DNA of 64,000 nt from NCBI GenBank assembly GCA_034670405.1, contig JAXDDX010000011.1, positions 5,031,001-5,095,000 of the forward strand, given 5' to 3'. This document shows, piece by piece, positions 12,391 through 25,035 of the stretch. Every line of letters begins with the position of its first letter. Within the stretch, counting starts at the first letter, position 1. Source of the stretch: Hoplostethus atlanticus (Eukaryota; Chordata; Actinopteri; Trachichthyiformes; Trachichthyidae). The translations under genes were made by a program, and so were the position numbers. Below the pieces are notes generated by a model, which did not search any database, was not told the DNA's origin, and was given only the letters and a program-made list of their open reading frames with translations.

Positions 12391-15233
12391 ATGCGTCGAG
12401 AACGTGCGGGCGGTATCCATCCGCGGCCGTACTAGACAGACAAACCAGTTGTATTCTGCTGCAGCCTGTCACTAGCCTCCGAGTAAAAGATGGTCTCTGA
12501 GCAAAACTTAGAGAATTTTTGTAAAGGAAAGCGACCAATGGACAGTTACGATGATAAAAGACCAGAGGCAGTGTTAACATGAACTAGTAAACTAAATAGT
12601 TAACTGATATAATTAGGTAGGTAATTAGACTATGTAAACTTCTAGTTGCTTCTAGTGCTAGTTGCCTAATGTTAGTTATATATGTAATTTGACTCCCTTT
12701 CCCGCATGAAATTCAGGTAAATACATCAAATGGGTTAGAAAATAACTACTTAAAAGCATCTTTATAAAACATTATACATTATTCTTTCAACTAATTTAAA
12801 AGATTAAACTGATTTTGCCAGCGTCGTCTCCTCGCGCACAGTGTTCCTAGTTGCATGAAATGTAAAGGCACACTCACCGCAGGCTGGTATATATTTTGAT
12901 AATACAAATCATATAAAAAACAACACGAACTCAATAAAAAGATTGAAACCTGTTTAAACAATGCCACCTTGTGGCAGTTTGCGCAAATGGAAGGTTTTAT
13001 TAAGAGACCAAGTTTTAGCGACAGACTAGGCTCCATGGCTGCAACTGGATACTGTGGGCCAGAAATAATGCAGGAAACATTTTATTCTAATACTTTACAA
13101 TATAACATTTTAAGAATACATATTTTGTACATTACATATTTCAAATTACCCCAGCAAATGCCTTACGTACCAACTCTACGGTATGATAACAGATGACGGT
13201 TTTAACATATTCATTACTTTTAAATCTTCCTACTTTTAAGAAGGTAGGACATGCTTTTGAAATGCACGGATTAACAAATTTAGGTACATTTTTAACGGAT
13301 ATTTCATCTGTTCATCTGTTAATTCAAAACTCATAATAGCCAAACTAAATACTTGTTGTAACGTTGTATAAACATAGAGTTTCTTAATAAATTACCATTC
13401 TGGTAAATAACATTGCAAAGACAATGTTTAATTTATGGCAAATGTGAAGATAGTGCGGGTCTTTATAATCTGATGGAGGAATATTTTCAACGACCTGGGT
13501 GCGCTTCGTTTCTTCCAGCACTTTCCATGAAAAACCCGCCTAAAAGTGACGTCACATGCTTGTCAAATGCAGGGCTCGCGGCACAGCTGTCAGAAAGTGC
13601 TAGTACCTACAACAAAAATACCATGGCAACAAAAATACCATAGAAACTCAAACATGAATATATGTTATATATACAAATAATGACAATGTAAGGTTTGATA
13701 ATGTGATAAGGTTTGGCTGATAATGTAATGAGGAGTGGTGAAAATGGTAAACACTTGAGCCTGACCCAAAACATCTAATGTTTTAGCAACACTACTGAGA
13801 GGACAAAGAGTTTAAAATAGAAAGATTGGTTTAATAAAAAGTGTAGACGTGTGATAATAAAATGTGCTTGAGTAGTTGCATGGCTCAATCTAAGTATTTT
13901 AATAACCCATTGTGCATATTAGGTGAGAAGATTTGGTGAGGTTCTAACAAGTGAGTCATTTTTGGTATACACAGGGTATTTTCTTTTCTTTATGAGTTCT
14001 TAATGAGTTTGTCACTTTTCAGATCTAGAAGTTGATATTTGTCCTGCTGGCCAGCAGTTAAATTGTACGAAGTTAAATTGGATAAATATTTATTTTTGTC
14101 ATTTGTTTAATAACTTGTATCTCGCAAGTGTCCACTACAACAGAGGTATCCGGAAAACCTGGTGGTGCCGCAACCACTTGATAACAGTATACATAACTTT
14201 AATAATATAATAATAACTAGTAAAACAGTAATACAAGTTAATACATATATTATTTATATATTAATACCTATACAGCTTCTTCTTCTTATTAGTAGTAGTA
14301 ATATTAGTATCATCTTCATCATCTTCATCATCTTAACAATTTAGAGTGGTTGCGGCCCTACCAGGTTTCTCGATACCTCCGTTTCAGCGGGCACATCCGA
14401 GATCCAAAACAAGCGCACTTCAGTTTCAACGCACGTCAATGCACTGCCATTGACCCAGCAAGTCCGGTACGTAACGCATTACGTCAATGTTTTTGAAGGC
14501 CCGGGTTAGGCCAGTCTGCTAATCCACTTTTTCTTTTTACAAAGCGTTTCATAAACGATAACCCGGTGATAACGGTCTTTTACCTATTTATACGACACCT
14601 GATTTGGGGTATGTAACAAAGCCGAATCGTATTTTCTCAAAACACTTAGCTAGTACGCTATTGTTTTGTTTGTTGGGTAACATTAACGTTAATGTTAGCT
14701 TAGCTTAATTTAGCTATAGCGGGTACGGTAGCCCACCGGTGGAAATCTAAGTTAGCGGTAGCCATGAGTAACGTTAGCTGGCTGCTGTGGGTAGCTTGTC
14801 CTTTGGACATTTTGTTGTGGGGTTATTGAACTAGCGAACAAGTACCAGGATTGTACAAAGGTACAACTCAGCATATCACGATATGAAATGGTATCAACAC
14901 ATGCATCATAGAACTGAATAACTATAGTTAACGTGATATCAGCTGGAGTCTTTATAACGTTAACTAAGCTAAGCTACTGCTAGGGAACGTTAGCTGTGTA
15001 GCAAAAGTCACTAATTGATATCTGAATTTCATGCCAAAGCACTAACTGTATCCACTTAATCAGAAAGAAACAAATGGCGTTAGCCAAACTTTGCATCTAT
15101 TTCAACTTTATTTATAATAACAACAGAGTAGTATTGTATCGATGACCTAGAAGAATTGTGTGTTGAACATGTAGTTCGGCGTCTACACGGAAGCTAATTA
15201 GTCTGCTAATGGATCTCATTGTTCCTTCATTAG
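12391..15233. other. Divergent intergenic region and rbm25 5' end
   Basis: hsp90ab1 and rbm25 are transcribed away from each other here. The interval is AT-rich, has no convincing coding frame, and contains the fold-back element listed separately. Two CRE-like ACGTCA sequences (about 14443 and 14481) near 14430-14500 suggest an rbm25 promoter, and a GTATGT near 14609 could be the donor of its non-coding first exon. These assignments are weak. Confidence 0.35.
14113..14413. repeat. Fold-back (inverted-repeat) element with AT-rich centre
   Basis: The left arm (about 14113-14180) and right arm (about 14341-14413) are inverted copies. The core, left GAGGTATCCGGAAAACCTGG then GCCGCAACCACT, is matched by the reverse complement of the right arm with roughly 85 percent identity over about 65 nt. 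The middle 160 nt is almost pure A/T with ATT and TAA runs. This is the shape of a MITE or fold-back element. I see no clear target duplication. Confidence 0.65.
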
Positions 15234-15240
15234 GTCCAAG

Positions 15241-18200
15241 ATGTCCTTCCCCCCTCATCTAAACCGGCCACTGCTGCCTGCTCCAGGGATGCCTCCACAT
15301 CAGTTTGCTGGTTTCCCCTCAGGTAAGCACCCACAAGTGAGCACACAGATTCAGTAGATAGTCATGACTTGAACTTGTGTTGGTCATGCTTAGTTTATTC
15401 ACTTTATTGAATGGAACAACACTGGGGGCAGATGTGGGCTTCATGGTAGAGAAGTGAGCTTGAGACTGGAAAGCCTCTCATTCAGTTCAGTGGGAAAATC
15501 ACCCCTCCCTCAACAACTTCTGATGAGATACCCTTGAGCAAGGCAATTTATCCCCAACTGCTCCAGTGGAGCTGCTCAGTGGCCAACAGTAGAACACTGG
15601 TTGTACTGGGCAGCTCCCAGTGTGAGTGTGTAATTGTGCTGAAAAAGAGCATTTTTGCTCAGATGACTTTCCCGGGATAAGTAAAGCTGAAACGTTTTCT
15701 CTGTGGTTGATGTGCATCCATTTCGGCTGTTGCAGGAGCCCCAATGATCCCACTTCACATGGGCATCATGACTTCCACCCCTGCAGTCCTCGTGCAGACC
15801 TCTGTGCCAATGCTCAGTAAGCCTGCAGTCCCCAGGAAAGAGGTCCATCTTGTGCGAGCCAAAGAGAATGGCGAGAACAGCGGCCCCACCACCACAGTGT
15901 TTGTGGGGAACATATCAGAGAAGGCCTCAGATATGCTCATCAGACAACTGCTGGCGGTAAGGGACAGTGGAAGATCTGTTAAGACTGAACAGATATGTAC
16001 AACACCTCACACAGGGTGCCTGCAGTCATGGCAAACTTGGAAAAGTTATGTAATTTGAAGCTTGTGTTTTCTGGGCCTGGGAAAGTTATGGTAACTGATA
16101 TGCATCCAGACGTTTTCTGGAATGACATAGCATCATTTTCTATGAGGTCAGATTTTGAACATCAAGCGTTTGCTATTAGACCTACTTACCTTTGAAGCAA
16201 TACTAACGTGCAAAGCTAGCTGACATGAGACACAAGACACAAACATTTTCACATTGGTGGAAAATGGATCTTGACAAACGTTGGTCATGGAAATTGTGCT
16301 ATGTGTCACATAATTGTCAAGAAAAAATAGCATTGATTAGCAACTTGTGTAGGAAGCCTGTTAACACTGTATGTGAATTAATGTACTGATAGTTTATTGA
16401 AACCACTTCTCCCCTTGTACTCATATTTTAGAAATGTGGTATTGTCCTGAGCTGGAAGAGAGTCCAAGGAGCCTCTGGCAAGCTTCAAGGTAACACAAAA
16501 TACACACATTAATCACTGTCACGACAGGAAACTCTTTTATTCACTGGCTGCTGTGGCTGATCAATTCCAAATTCACTAGCTAACTAACTATTTTACCAGG
16601 GAAGAATGATTTTTCAAGCGTAGCAAGTGGATAGAGGAAACTTTACATTTCCTTCATGACTTTTCCTTATTACTCCATCCAACCCGATCCTTGCTCTGAA
16701 TTAACCCGCCCCCGTATTACATTTCCGTGTTGATCTCGGTTGCAGCCTTTGGGTTTTGTGAGTATAAGGAGCCGGAGTCCACGCTACGAGCCCTGCGGCT
16801 GCTTCATGACCTGCAGATCGGAGACAAGAATCTGCTGGTGAAGGTGGATGCCAAGACCAAAGCCCAGCTGGATGAGTGGAAGGCCAAGAAGAAGACTACT
16901 AATGGGGTAAGAAGCCATTGGAAGGAGAAAATGAGAATGGTTATAAGTTTGACAAAGACGTGTGCTATTTTGTCACATCTCATCCCCACTTTCTCTCTCA
17001 TCTTTGCCAAAAAATATCGTGTCAAAAAATAATCAAAAGAAAGATGATTCAAAAAATATTTTTTTACAATGAGACTGAATCTGAAAACTAGCCTTGTTGC
17101 CTTTTCCTCCTCTTGTGGCAGAATCAGAATACCGAGGATAGAGCAGAGGATGACAAAGAGGTCCTGGATGAGGAGACTAAGAAGAAGGATCAGATTGTCA
17201 AAGGCGCTATCGATGGGTTGATGCGAGAACACGCCTCCGAGCTCAATGCGCCCTCGCAGGATGACGACTCCCACCGGCGCAAGAGGAAAAAGGAGAAAAA
17301 AGAAGAGGTAAACTTGTCTTGGTACTTCAAACGCATAAATGAGCGTTACATTTCAAAAGTGGAATTGATTGAGTTTAATTTGTGTTACTTTTTTTCCATA
17401 GGAGGACATCAATGCCATTGATATGGAGGAAGACAAGCGAGACCTGATTTCCAGAGAGATTAGTAAATTTCGTGACACCCACAAGGTACAGTAGCTCCTT
17501 TGATCTCCTAATTGACATTACAGGTTTTGGACAGCAGCTGCTCACATAGTTCACTCCTATACCTTTGCACATTTAGTGGTAGTTGACACATACCAAGCTT
17601 TTCTTGACCCCACTACAGTGCATACTGCGCTACAAATTGGTTAGCTTGGATGAATTGGAAATCCATTGAAATTTTTACTATTACATTATTATGTTCCAAC
17701 ACTACAAATAGGCTAATGGCTAGTATTTTAGTGTCACCTTTCTGAGCCCTGATTTGACACGTGTGCCCACCGTAGTGAAACTATCTAGGTGTGACCGTTA
17801 TAGATTCATTCTTCATTCATCACACAAAAATGCATGGAGACGATGTAAAGTTACTTAAAAGCTAATCTATTCATTAAACCCCACCATTATGATAGTGATC
17901 ATATGGTGACTAAAGCAAGATGAATCTCAGAGCTTTGGAAAAAGTTGCGAGGATAGGATGTAAGTATCAGCTTTCATTTACTATTTACATATACTGGGCG
18001 CCCCCCTCTCGAGGACTTGTATAGGGGCAACTGCACAGACACTTGGGTACATGTTGGCCAGCGCCTATGGAGCTCTTTATCCAGCCAACCATTTGAAAGT
18101 GAGATACAGACAGAGGTTCCTCACAAACCTTGCGATTTTTCATTTGGCGACAGCATTGGCGGTGCCCCGTACGCTGGAGGGTCAGTGAACCTGTGCGAGT

Positions 18201-21200
18201 CCTCTGTAAATGATGGTCTGTCTTAATGGTATCCATGTTAAAGCGCTCAGACTCTTGTCAATAACCCCCTGCAGTGACTTTGGCTCTAGCCTATATTATG
18301 CTAGCGCGGGGGGGGGCGCCCTCTCCACAGCAGCACACCGATCTGAAGACTGGCAAGGTACGTGCTCTCTGTATGGTGGTTTCCTGCTCCCCCTCTCTTC
18401 TATCCCTTGCTCTCTACCAGTGTTTTATCTACCTCTGTCTCATTTTCTTCTCCATCATTGCTTTTCAAGAAGCTAGACAGGATTATAAGAATACATAGAG
18501 TGAAACAGTGGTGGGACTTGCAAACTCCATGTTTACTCATTTAACCTAAGACCGAAAGTGTAGAAACCAAGGCCTGTAACCGGTTCAAGGAGTCAAAAGC
18601 TAAAAAAAAAAAAATTTACTGAAGGAATTATGATTGATAATGGTGTATTGGAAGAAAAGTAAAAGTAAAGAAAAGTAATTTAAAATGTCAATATCAGTAA
18701 TGTCTTTTTCCGGTTCCCATACACTGCCTAAATGTTAGTGTTCTGCTTGATAGCCAGAACAGCAAAAACTTCAAAATTAAAAATAAATTTAAAAAAACAA
18801 ACATTTTCAGCTCAGAACGAAACAATCGGACAAGTATTTTGTTTTGAAGCCCTGTTGGAAACTGCGGAGAGGTAAGTAAAATAAAAAAGAGTGATAGTCG
18901 TAGACAAGAACAAGAAATAAAATCCATGCAAAAAAAAAGCGCACATTAGTAATAATATCTGACTGATCCCCCAACTCCTGCTACATTGATTTTAGAAGAT
19001 TTGTGCTCTTTCTATCTCTAACATCTCCCCTCACCTTTCTCATGTCATCATTTTCCTTCTCTTGAGCTGCATTAGACCCAAGGCTCTCAGGTTATGGTCT
19101 GTGTTGCCTGTTGGCGACTAGTCGACTACCTGCTGCCGTAAATGATTGCATTGAAGTTCTACATATGTTGCACTTACATGTTGCTCTGGATAAGAGCATA
19201 AGAAACTCGATCAATCCCTGTGGAGGAATTTGGTTTGCTCAAAAGCGAAACATCGGCTAAAATGGAATCTAAATGTAGTCCTCTGGTCTCGGTGTTTTAC
19301 TTCGTTGAACTCTCTACTCGGCTCGTTCAGTGTCAGATGGTGTTTTGGAAACCGTAAATCTTTCAAAATGACACTCGAAGCCTTGTGTGTAGTGCCCATG
19401 AAGGGAGAGTTGTTTGTGTGTGTGTGTGTGTGTCTGAGTAATGAGTCGTGAAGAACTGCTGAAGACTACTGCAGGGGTAAGACCGCTTCTTACAATTTCA
19501 TTTTATTTGTGCAGAAATGTAACTGATGTTCACTATGTCATGGCTTTCTTGTTTTTAGCACTATGCCGAATGCCATTGTACCCACTGAAGTGAAGGTTGT
19601 TTGTTGATGATGGTGCATTAAGCAAGAGAGAATCCCATAACGTTTTTTCCCTTGTACACTGTGTGACCTGCTTTCCTCCCAGGCCTAACTTAAAAGGCTT
19701 GTAGGGGCAGCGAAGGGCAGAATCCGTAGTTCAACACCTGTAAGTCACAAACAACTAGTTTAACAAAAGACTGACGCCTTTTTTTTTCTTCTGTTTTTCT
19801 TTGTACTGAGAGGAGGACTCTTAAGGAGAGAAAAAGCATTGTCTTTTGCAGCGCCTTTTTCTCGTTATGAATGCCTCAAGTTGAACATGCTGACAGATGC
19901 TTGTGACCATTAAAGTGGTTTCCAGTGACTCGACCTGATCCGCGTCACCCTACTACATTTGAAGCATGAAGCAACCATTGTTGCGGCATGTTGCTATACA
20001 TCCAAGCTGTCTCTCCGTGAGGGAGAGTGTTTTGATCTCTGTACTTCCTTCCAGTTTACTGTGGTGTAGGATTTCCCCCTTGCCAGCTTTACACTGACTA
20101 GGAAGAATAGGGCATGTTACTATATAAAAGCACTTAGTCTGTCCCTAGAGTCTGGAAACCACTTGATCTGTGCACATTAGAAAACTGTCTGCCAAGACTC
20201 ACTTTGCTCCTGAGCTGTGCGCCATCGGCTGAACCCCTCTCTGCTTTGCTCCGCAGAAACTGGAGGAGGAGAAGGACAAGCGGGAGAAGGAGCGGGTGGA
20301 GTTCGAGCGGGAGAGGAGGGACCGGGAAAAGGAGCGTGAGCGGGAGAGGGAGCGACGGGACCGCGAGAGGGAGAAGGAGCGCGAGAGGGAGCGTGAGAAG
20401 GAGCGCGAGAGGGAAAAGGAGCGAGAGAGAGACAGGGACAAAGAGCGGGACCGCAGGACCAAGGAGAGGGAGCGAGAGCGAGACTGGGAGGTGGACAGGA
20501 GCCGCGACAGGAGCAGCGGCCGCAGCCGATCCAGGTGAAGGGAGTCACGTATTTCCAAATAGACGATTAGGGGTGCGTTCACACCAAGCATGTTTGCAGT
20601 GGTTTAATCCTTTCATTTATTCCTTTAGTTTGGTGTGTGTGGCCAGGTGAGAACAACGCCATTCACAGTCGGGTGTGTCACCAAGTTACAGGCACTGGAA
20701 GTAGATTTGTTTTGATACCTCCAATCCCTGATTGCCCAAATTGGTTGACAGGTTACCCAAAAGCTTGCAATTGGGAAGTGTGAACCAGGGGCGATTTTAG
20801 GACATGAGGTTTGGGGGTGCTGAGCCCCCTCAGAGAAGGGCGATTTTGTTGGGCCGAATTTTTAAATGAGTGAATTACATTTTATTTAATGCGTGCTGCG
20901 CATGCACATTGATTCACTGCATTTACTCAAATAGAGTAAAACTAGTAGGCCAACAGCTAGTGACCAGAACATCTAATCTCACTAAGACAAATACATTTAT
21001 TGTATCCGGTGATTCTGGTTAAAGAATGTGTTCTTACTGTTGTTTGCGCAGAGAGAGGAGTCGAGACCGAGACAAGGAGAAGAAGCGGGACCAGGAGGAT
21101 GAAGAGGAGGCGTATGAACGCAGGAAACTGGAGAGGAAGCTCAGAGACAAGGAAGCAGCCTATCAGGAGGTAGGGATCGAGGGAGGGAGGGTTGCAGCTG

Positions 21201-22763
21201 TTTCTACCTGCTGGGTACAAACAATGCACAGGTGTGACCTTCACAACAGCCAGTGTGTCCTTGAGCAAGACCCTCTGGTGTGTCTAGTACGGTGACTTGA
21301 GTACTTGAAATGTGAAAAAGAATTACAATCTAAAACGAGACAGGAATGTTTCCAGGAAAACAACGGAGGTGAAATTAGGAGTTGTATGTCGAAAAAAAAA
21401 GTGGAAATCCTAATCCCAGGAACATTTCTATTTAAATCACATCACGTGTATCAATGTCTTTGGTTGGTATGATGGAATATATTTGCATTTGGTTGTGGCT
21501 GATCTGACATCGTCCTGACTACAGCGTCTGAAGAACTGGGAGCTGAGGGAAAGGAAGAAGGCGCGGGATTACACCAAGGAGGCCGAGAGGGAAGACGAGC
21601 GCCGGAGAGAAATGGTAAGAGGAAGTAGAGGAAACCCCACGGATGTTCGCCTCTGAGCAGCTGGAATCGATGTTGAACCTGCAGCGTTCATTCATCAGCG
21701 TGACAGTTTCAGTTTGAACTTGGTTGTACTGGGAAGATTAAATTGCTCTGTGTACTCTTTGCATCTCATAGAAGTGCAGAATAAAGATATTTTGTTTAGG
21801 GGGTAGAATTATTGTAAGCTTACTTGGAGCTGCATGGCTATGAGAAACGAGCATCCCTCCAGTATTGGGCAGCACTTAACTCCACACATACTGCAAAGAG
21901 ATGGTGCATCTCTTTCTTCATTTATTGGATGAAAACGCCTACAAGCCTCTGGTGTTTCCCACTGCACTATTAAATGTGCATATGTTATTGTGTTGTCAAG
22001 AAGGAGCCTTTCATATTGTGTGTTCATATAAATGGGCAGGCAAGTTTCTTAAATCAGACAAGAAGCTTTTATTTTGGCGATACACACGTTATCCTGGAGG
22101 GGAATTCAGCGTGGGCCCTTGTGTCTTAATGGTCCTGCAGGTTAAAGAAGGCAAGCGGCTGAAGGAGTTCCTTGAAGACTACGACGACGAGAGAGATGAC
22201 CCCAAGTACTACCGGTGAGCACCAGCAATAAATTAAGGAGGCCATTTCTCAATTAGAAATATATGCTCAGCATCCCTGGGTCAAATGGGATTCATTATAA
22301 GGATCTAATTCTCAGCATTTCTTTTAACTAGCTTGGAATACTAGATGGAAGGGGGTTTAGAAAAATTCAATTTCAGAAAATACACTAAATAGATTTGTAA
22401 GTACTAGACTGTGATTGTCTAAAATCTCTGGCACTCATTGTAGTATCCTGTTGGTTCAAACCCTAGCCATCTGGCATCTAAGTATGTAGAAAAAGAAAAA
22501 AAAACCACTGTTTGACCCAAATCTGATTTGTAGTAGCAGATGCAATATTGCAGCTACGGCCATTGTTCTGAAGGCTGTTATTTTTGGTGTGACCCCTAGG
22601 GGCAGTGCGCTGCAGAAGCGTCTGAGAGACCGAGAGAAGGAGATGGAGCTGGACGAGCGTGACAGGAAGAGAGAGAAGGAGGAGCTGGAGGAGATCAGAC
22701 AGAGGCTGTTAGACGAGGGACATCCAGACCCTGACGCAGAGCTACGCAGGGTATGCGTGTGTT

Positions 22764-22818
<55 letters not shown>

Positions 22819-25035
22819 CAGTATCTGTGTGTGGTGAGGGAGCATGCCTTCTATTGTCTTTTGTGAAGGTCACTTTATCATCTGAGCCCCCCTGCATCTC
22901 TGTATGCCTGTGGTGATCGTCTTTCCTTGCCTCTTGGCCTTCTTTTCCGTACGGTTGTGCGATTGGGCGTCAAAATCTGCATATTTGCCTCTCATTGGTC
23001 CAGATGGAGGAGGAGGAGGAGGAGCGACTGAGACAGCCTCCCGTCATCCAAGCGCCGGAGCCCTGAGGAGCAGCGGGAGCACCACAGGGGCTCCCGAGAC
23101 CACCGGGACCGCCGCGGGGACCGGGACAGAGAGAGGGGGGAGGCCCGCTCGCGCCCCGCCCACTCGGACAATGAGGTGGAGGAGGGCGAGGAAGAGGATT
23201 ACGACGACGACGAAGATAACCCTGATGCGAAACCCTGCCTGAAGCCCACGATGCGGCCCATCACAGCAGCGCCCTCCGTGTCGTCGGCCAGTGGCGGCGC
23301 GTCCCCCAACACGCCCGGGGACGAGTCGCCCTGCGGCATCATCATCCCCCATGAGAACTCTCCCCCCGAGGCCCTGCCCCAGGAGGAGCAACGGCCCAAG
23401 ATCGGCCTGAGCCTCAAACTGGGTGAGTCAGTAATCGGGGAGCGTTTGGAGCTCCCACGGGACATTGTGATTACTTCTGTGATTTCAAGTGTTTCCTCTA
23501 CAGCTGTGGGACGCCGCCACAGCAAGAGCACTACCACTACTAGAGAAGTTAAAGTTGCATATCGACAGATTTCCCTCTAAAAAAACAAAGTGTAGTCATA
23601 ATCTTTAGATTTAATATTTTTCTTAAGATAAAGTCTGCATAGAACAATGTTTTTAGCTGTTACTGATGTACCTTGCATTTTGTTTGACTGGAAAAAGTTA
23701 CTACACTGTTGCTATCTTGCTATCTATTACTCTCTCCTCCTACACATAGACAACACAGAGAACCTCCTTCTTTGGGGCTCTGGGGGGTCAAAAGTCTGGG
23801 AAATGTAGATGAGGCAGGTTGAGGGAAAGTAAAAAAGTAAATTACAACACTTTGTCACAAAATAACTCCTGGAACGCATTCATAAAGTTCCTTGTCATTT
23901 CTTTGACTCTCTTAGGTGCCACGGGCAGCCCCAGCCAACCCAACACGGCTAAGCGGAAGAAGCTCGCGGTCGAAAGCGTCTTCAACAAGTTTGACGAGGA
24001 GGAGGCCGACGAGCTGCCCCGCAAGAGGAAGCTGGTGCCCCTGGACTACGACGACGACAAGAGCTTGGGGGTGGACGGGGCCGGGCTGGCCGGCATCAAG
24101 GGCGCCAACACCGAGGAGAAACGCAAACACATCAAGAGCCTGATCGAGAAGATCCCCACGGCCAAGCCGGAGCTGTTCTCCTACCCACTGGACTGGACCA
24201 TGGTCGACACGGTGAGGATGACGCGCCTGTGTTCTGGTGTTTGTCACAGGAATTCAGCCCTTGTTTTAGCAGACAAGATGATGGAATCTCCCTGCTGGTC
24301 TCATTTCCATCCTGGTTTGTCATTCAGAAAACGTAGCGCGATCCCCTTCTCAAATAAAACCCTCTTTCTTTTTTTACTCCCTGTCCTACAGACGCTGATG
24401 GAACGCCGCGTTCGCCCCTGGATCAATAAAAAGATCATTGAGTATATTGGAGAGGAAGAGGCAACACTAGTGGACTTTGTTTGCTCCAAGGTATCGATCA
24501 TGTGATGGCCGTTCGTTAAATTTCACTCAAATTTGAAAGGGAAGAGAAACATGAACTGCCACTGACATTTGTCGTCTTTCTTTGCTCAGGTGATGGCTCA
24601 CGGTACACCACAGGGTATCTTGGATGATGTTGCCATGGTGAGTAACGTTTAAAGAGCAGAGACAGATGCACATCCAGTCTAGGCGCTGGGTTGAGCATGA
24701 AACAGATTGGTAAAGCTCTCACACTGTTAGCTGCCATTTATTTTGACAGACGGATAGTTCTCAGATAGTCTGTTTTTGTCACAATAAAATGTCTAAAAAG
24801 GAAAAAATGAGGCCATTAAAAATCAGATTATATAAGCCATATGATGGTATCAGTCCGGGTGGAATATGTGACATTATGTTGACTTGTCCTTCATCTGTAT
24901 TTCTCGTACAGTTGATTGATCACGCCCTTTGTTCCCGCTCAGGTTCTTGATGAAGAAGCTGAAGTCTTCATAGTGAAGATGTGGAGACTGCTCATTTATG
25001 AAACTGAGGCCAAGAAGATAGGACTGGCGAAATAA
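15241..25035 (+). CDS. rbm25: RNA-binding protein 25 (RRM - RE/ER-rich - PWI splicing regulator)
   Basis: Nuclear splicing factor that helps choose 5' splice sites. Exons: 15241-15322, 15736-15956, 16432-16489, 16746-16906, 17122-17307, 17402-17485, 20257-20534, 21052-21169, 21525-21614, 22141-22214, 22600-22750, 23004-23422, 23916-24211, 24392-24490, 24590-24637, 24943-25035. The start MSFPPHLNRP is the family N-terminus. An RRM follows (TTTVFVGNISEKASD to LLVKVDAKTK), then an Arg/Glu-rich region encoded mainly by 20257-20534, an acidic segment, and a C-terminal PWI domain (PLDW, RPWINKKIIEYIGEEE) ending GLAK. About 818 aa (human 843). Splice phases fit everywhere except exon 23004-23422, which carries an apparent one-base excess near 23040-23042 (see findings). 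The acceptor at 15232-15233 precedes a few 5' UTR bases. Whether this is the a or b teleost paralogue is unknown. Confidence 0.95.
15410..15700 (+). repeat. tRNA-SINE-like repeat in rbm25 intron
   Basis: The stretch contains the fish SINE signature around 15530-15590 (TTGAGCAAGGCAATTTATCC, then CTCCAGTGGAGCTGCTCAGT) and a tRNA-like leader near 15441-15500. It ends shortly before the acceptor of exon 15736. Its ends are approximate. Confidence 0.55.
17486..20256 (+). other. rbm25: rbm25 long intron
   Basis: This 2.8 kb intron separates the exon ending RDTHK from the exon that encodes the RE/ER-rich repeats. It holds poly-A runs, a short GT run near 19413 and a G-rich run near 18308. I see no exon-like conserved coding or complete repeat. 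Confidence 0.5.
22414..22545 (+). repeat. Dispersed repeat family, copy 1 (rbm25 intron)
   Basis: This stretch shares an ordered skeleton with 54795-54945 and 61885-62030: GAYTGTCTA, then a tggca core, then CCATCTGGCA- or CAATCTGGCA-like, then TTTGACCC or similar and a TCTG box. Similarity was judged by eye and is patchy, so the ends are approximate. Confidence 0.4.
22757..22815 (+). repeat. (GT)n microsatellite next to an rbm25 donor
   Basis: A near-perfect GT run of about 50 nt starts less than 20 nt after the donor of the exon ending at 22750. It is part of the intron and is not translated. Confidence 0.9.

Noticed and set aside
12505-12522. Heat shock element upstream of hsp90ab1
   Set aside because: The TTAnnGAAnnTTT pattern has the right spacing but mismatches in two of three units.
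20177-20591. Antisense Arg/Ser- and Pro-rich open frames over rbm25
   Set aside because: They are shadows of the RE/ER-rich exon 20257-20534, whose repetitive purine-rich codons keep other frames open.
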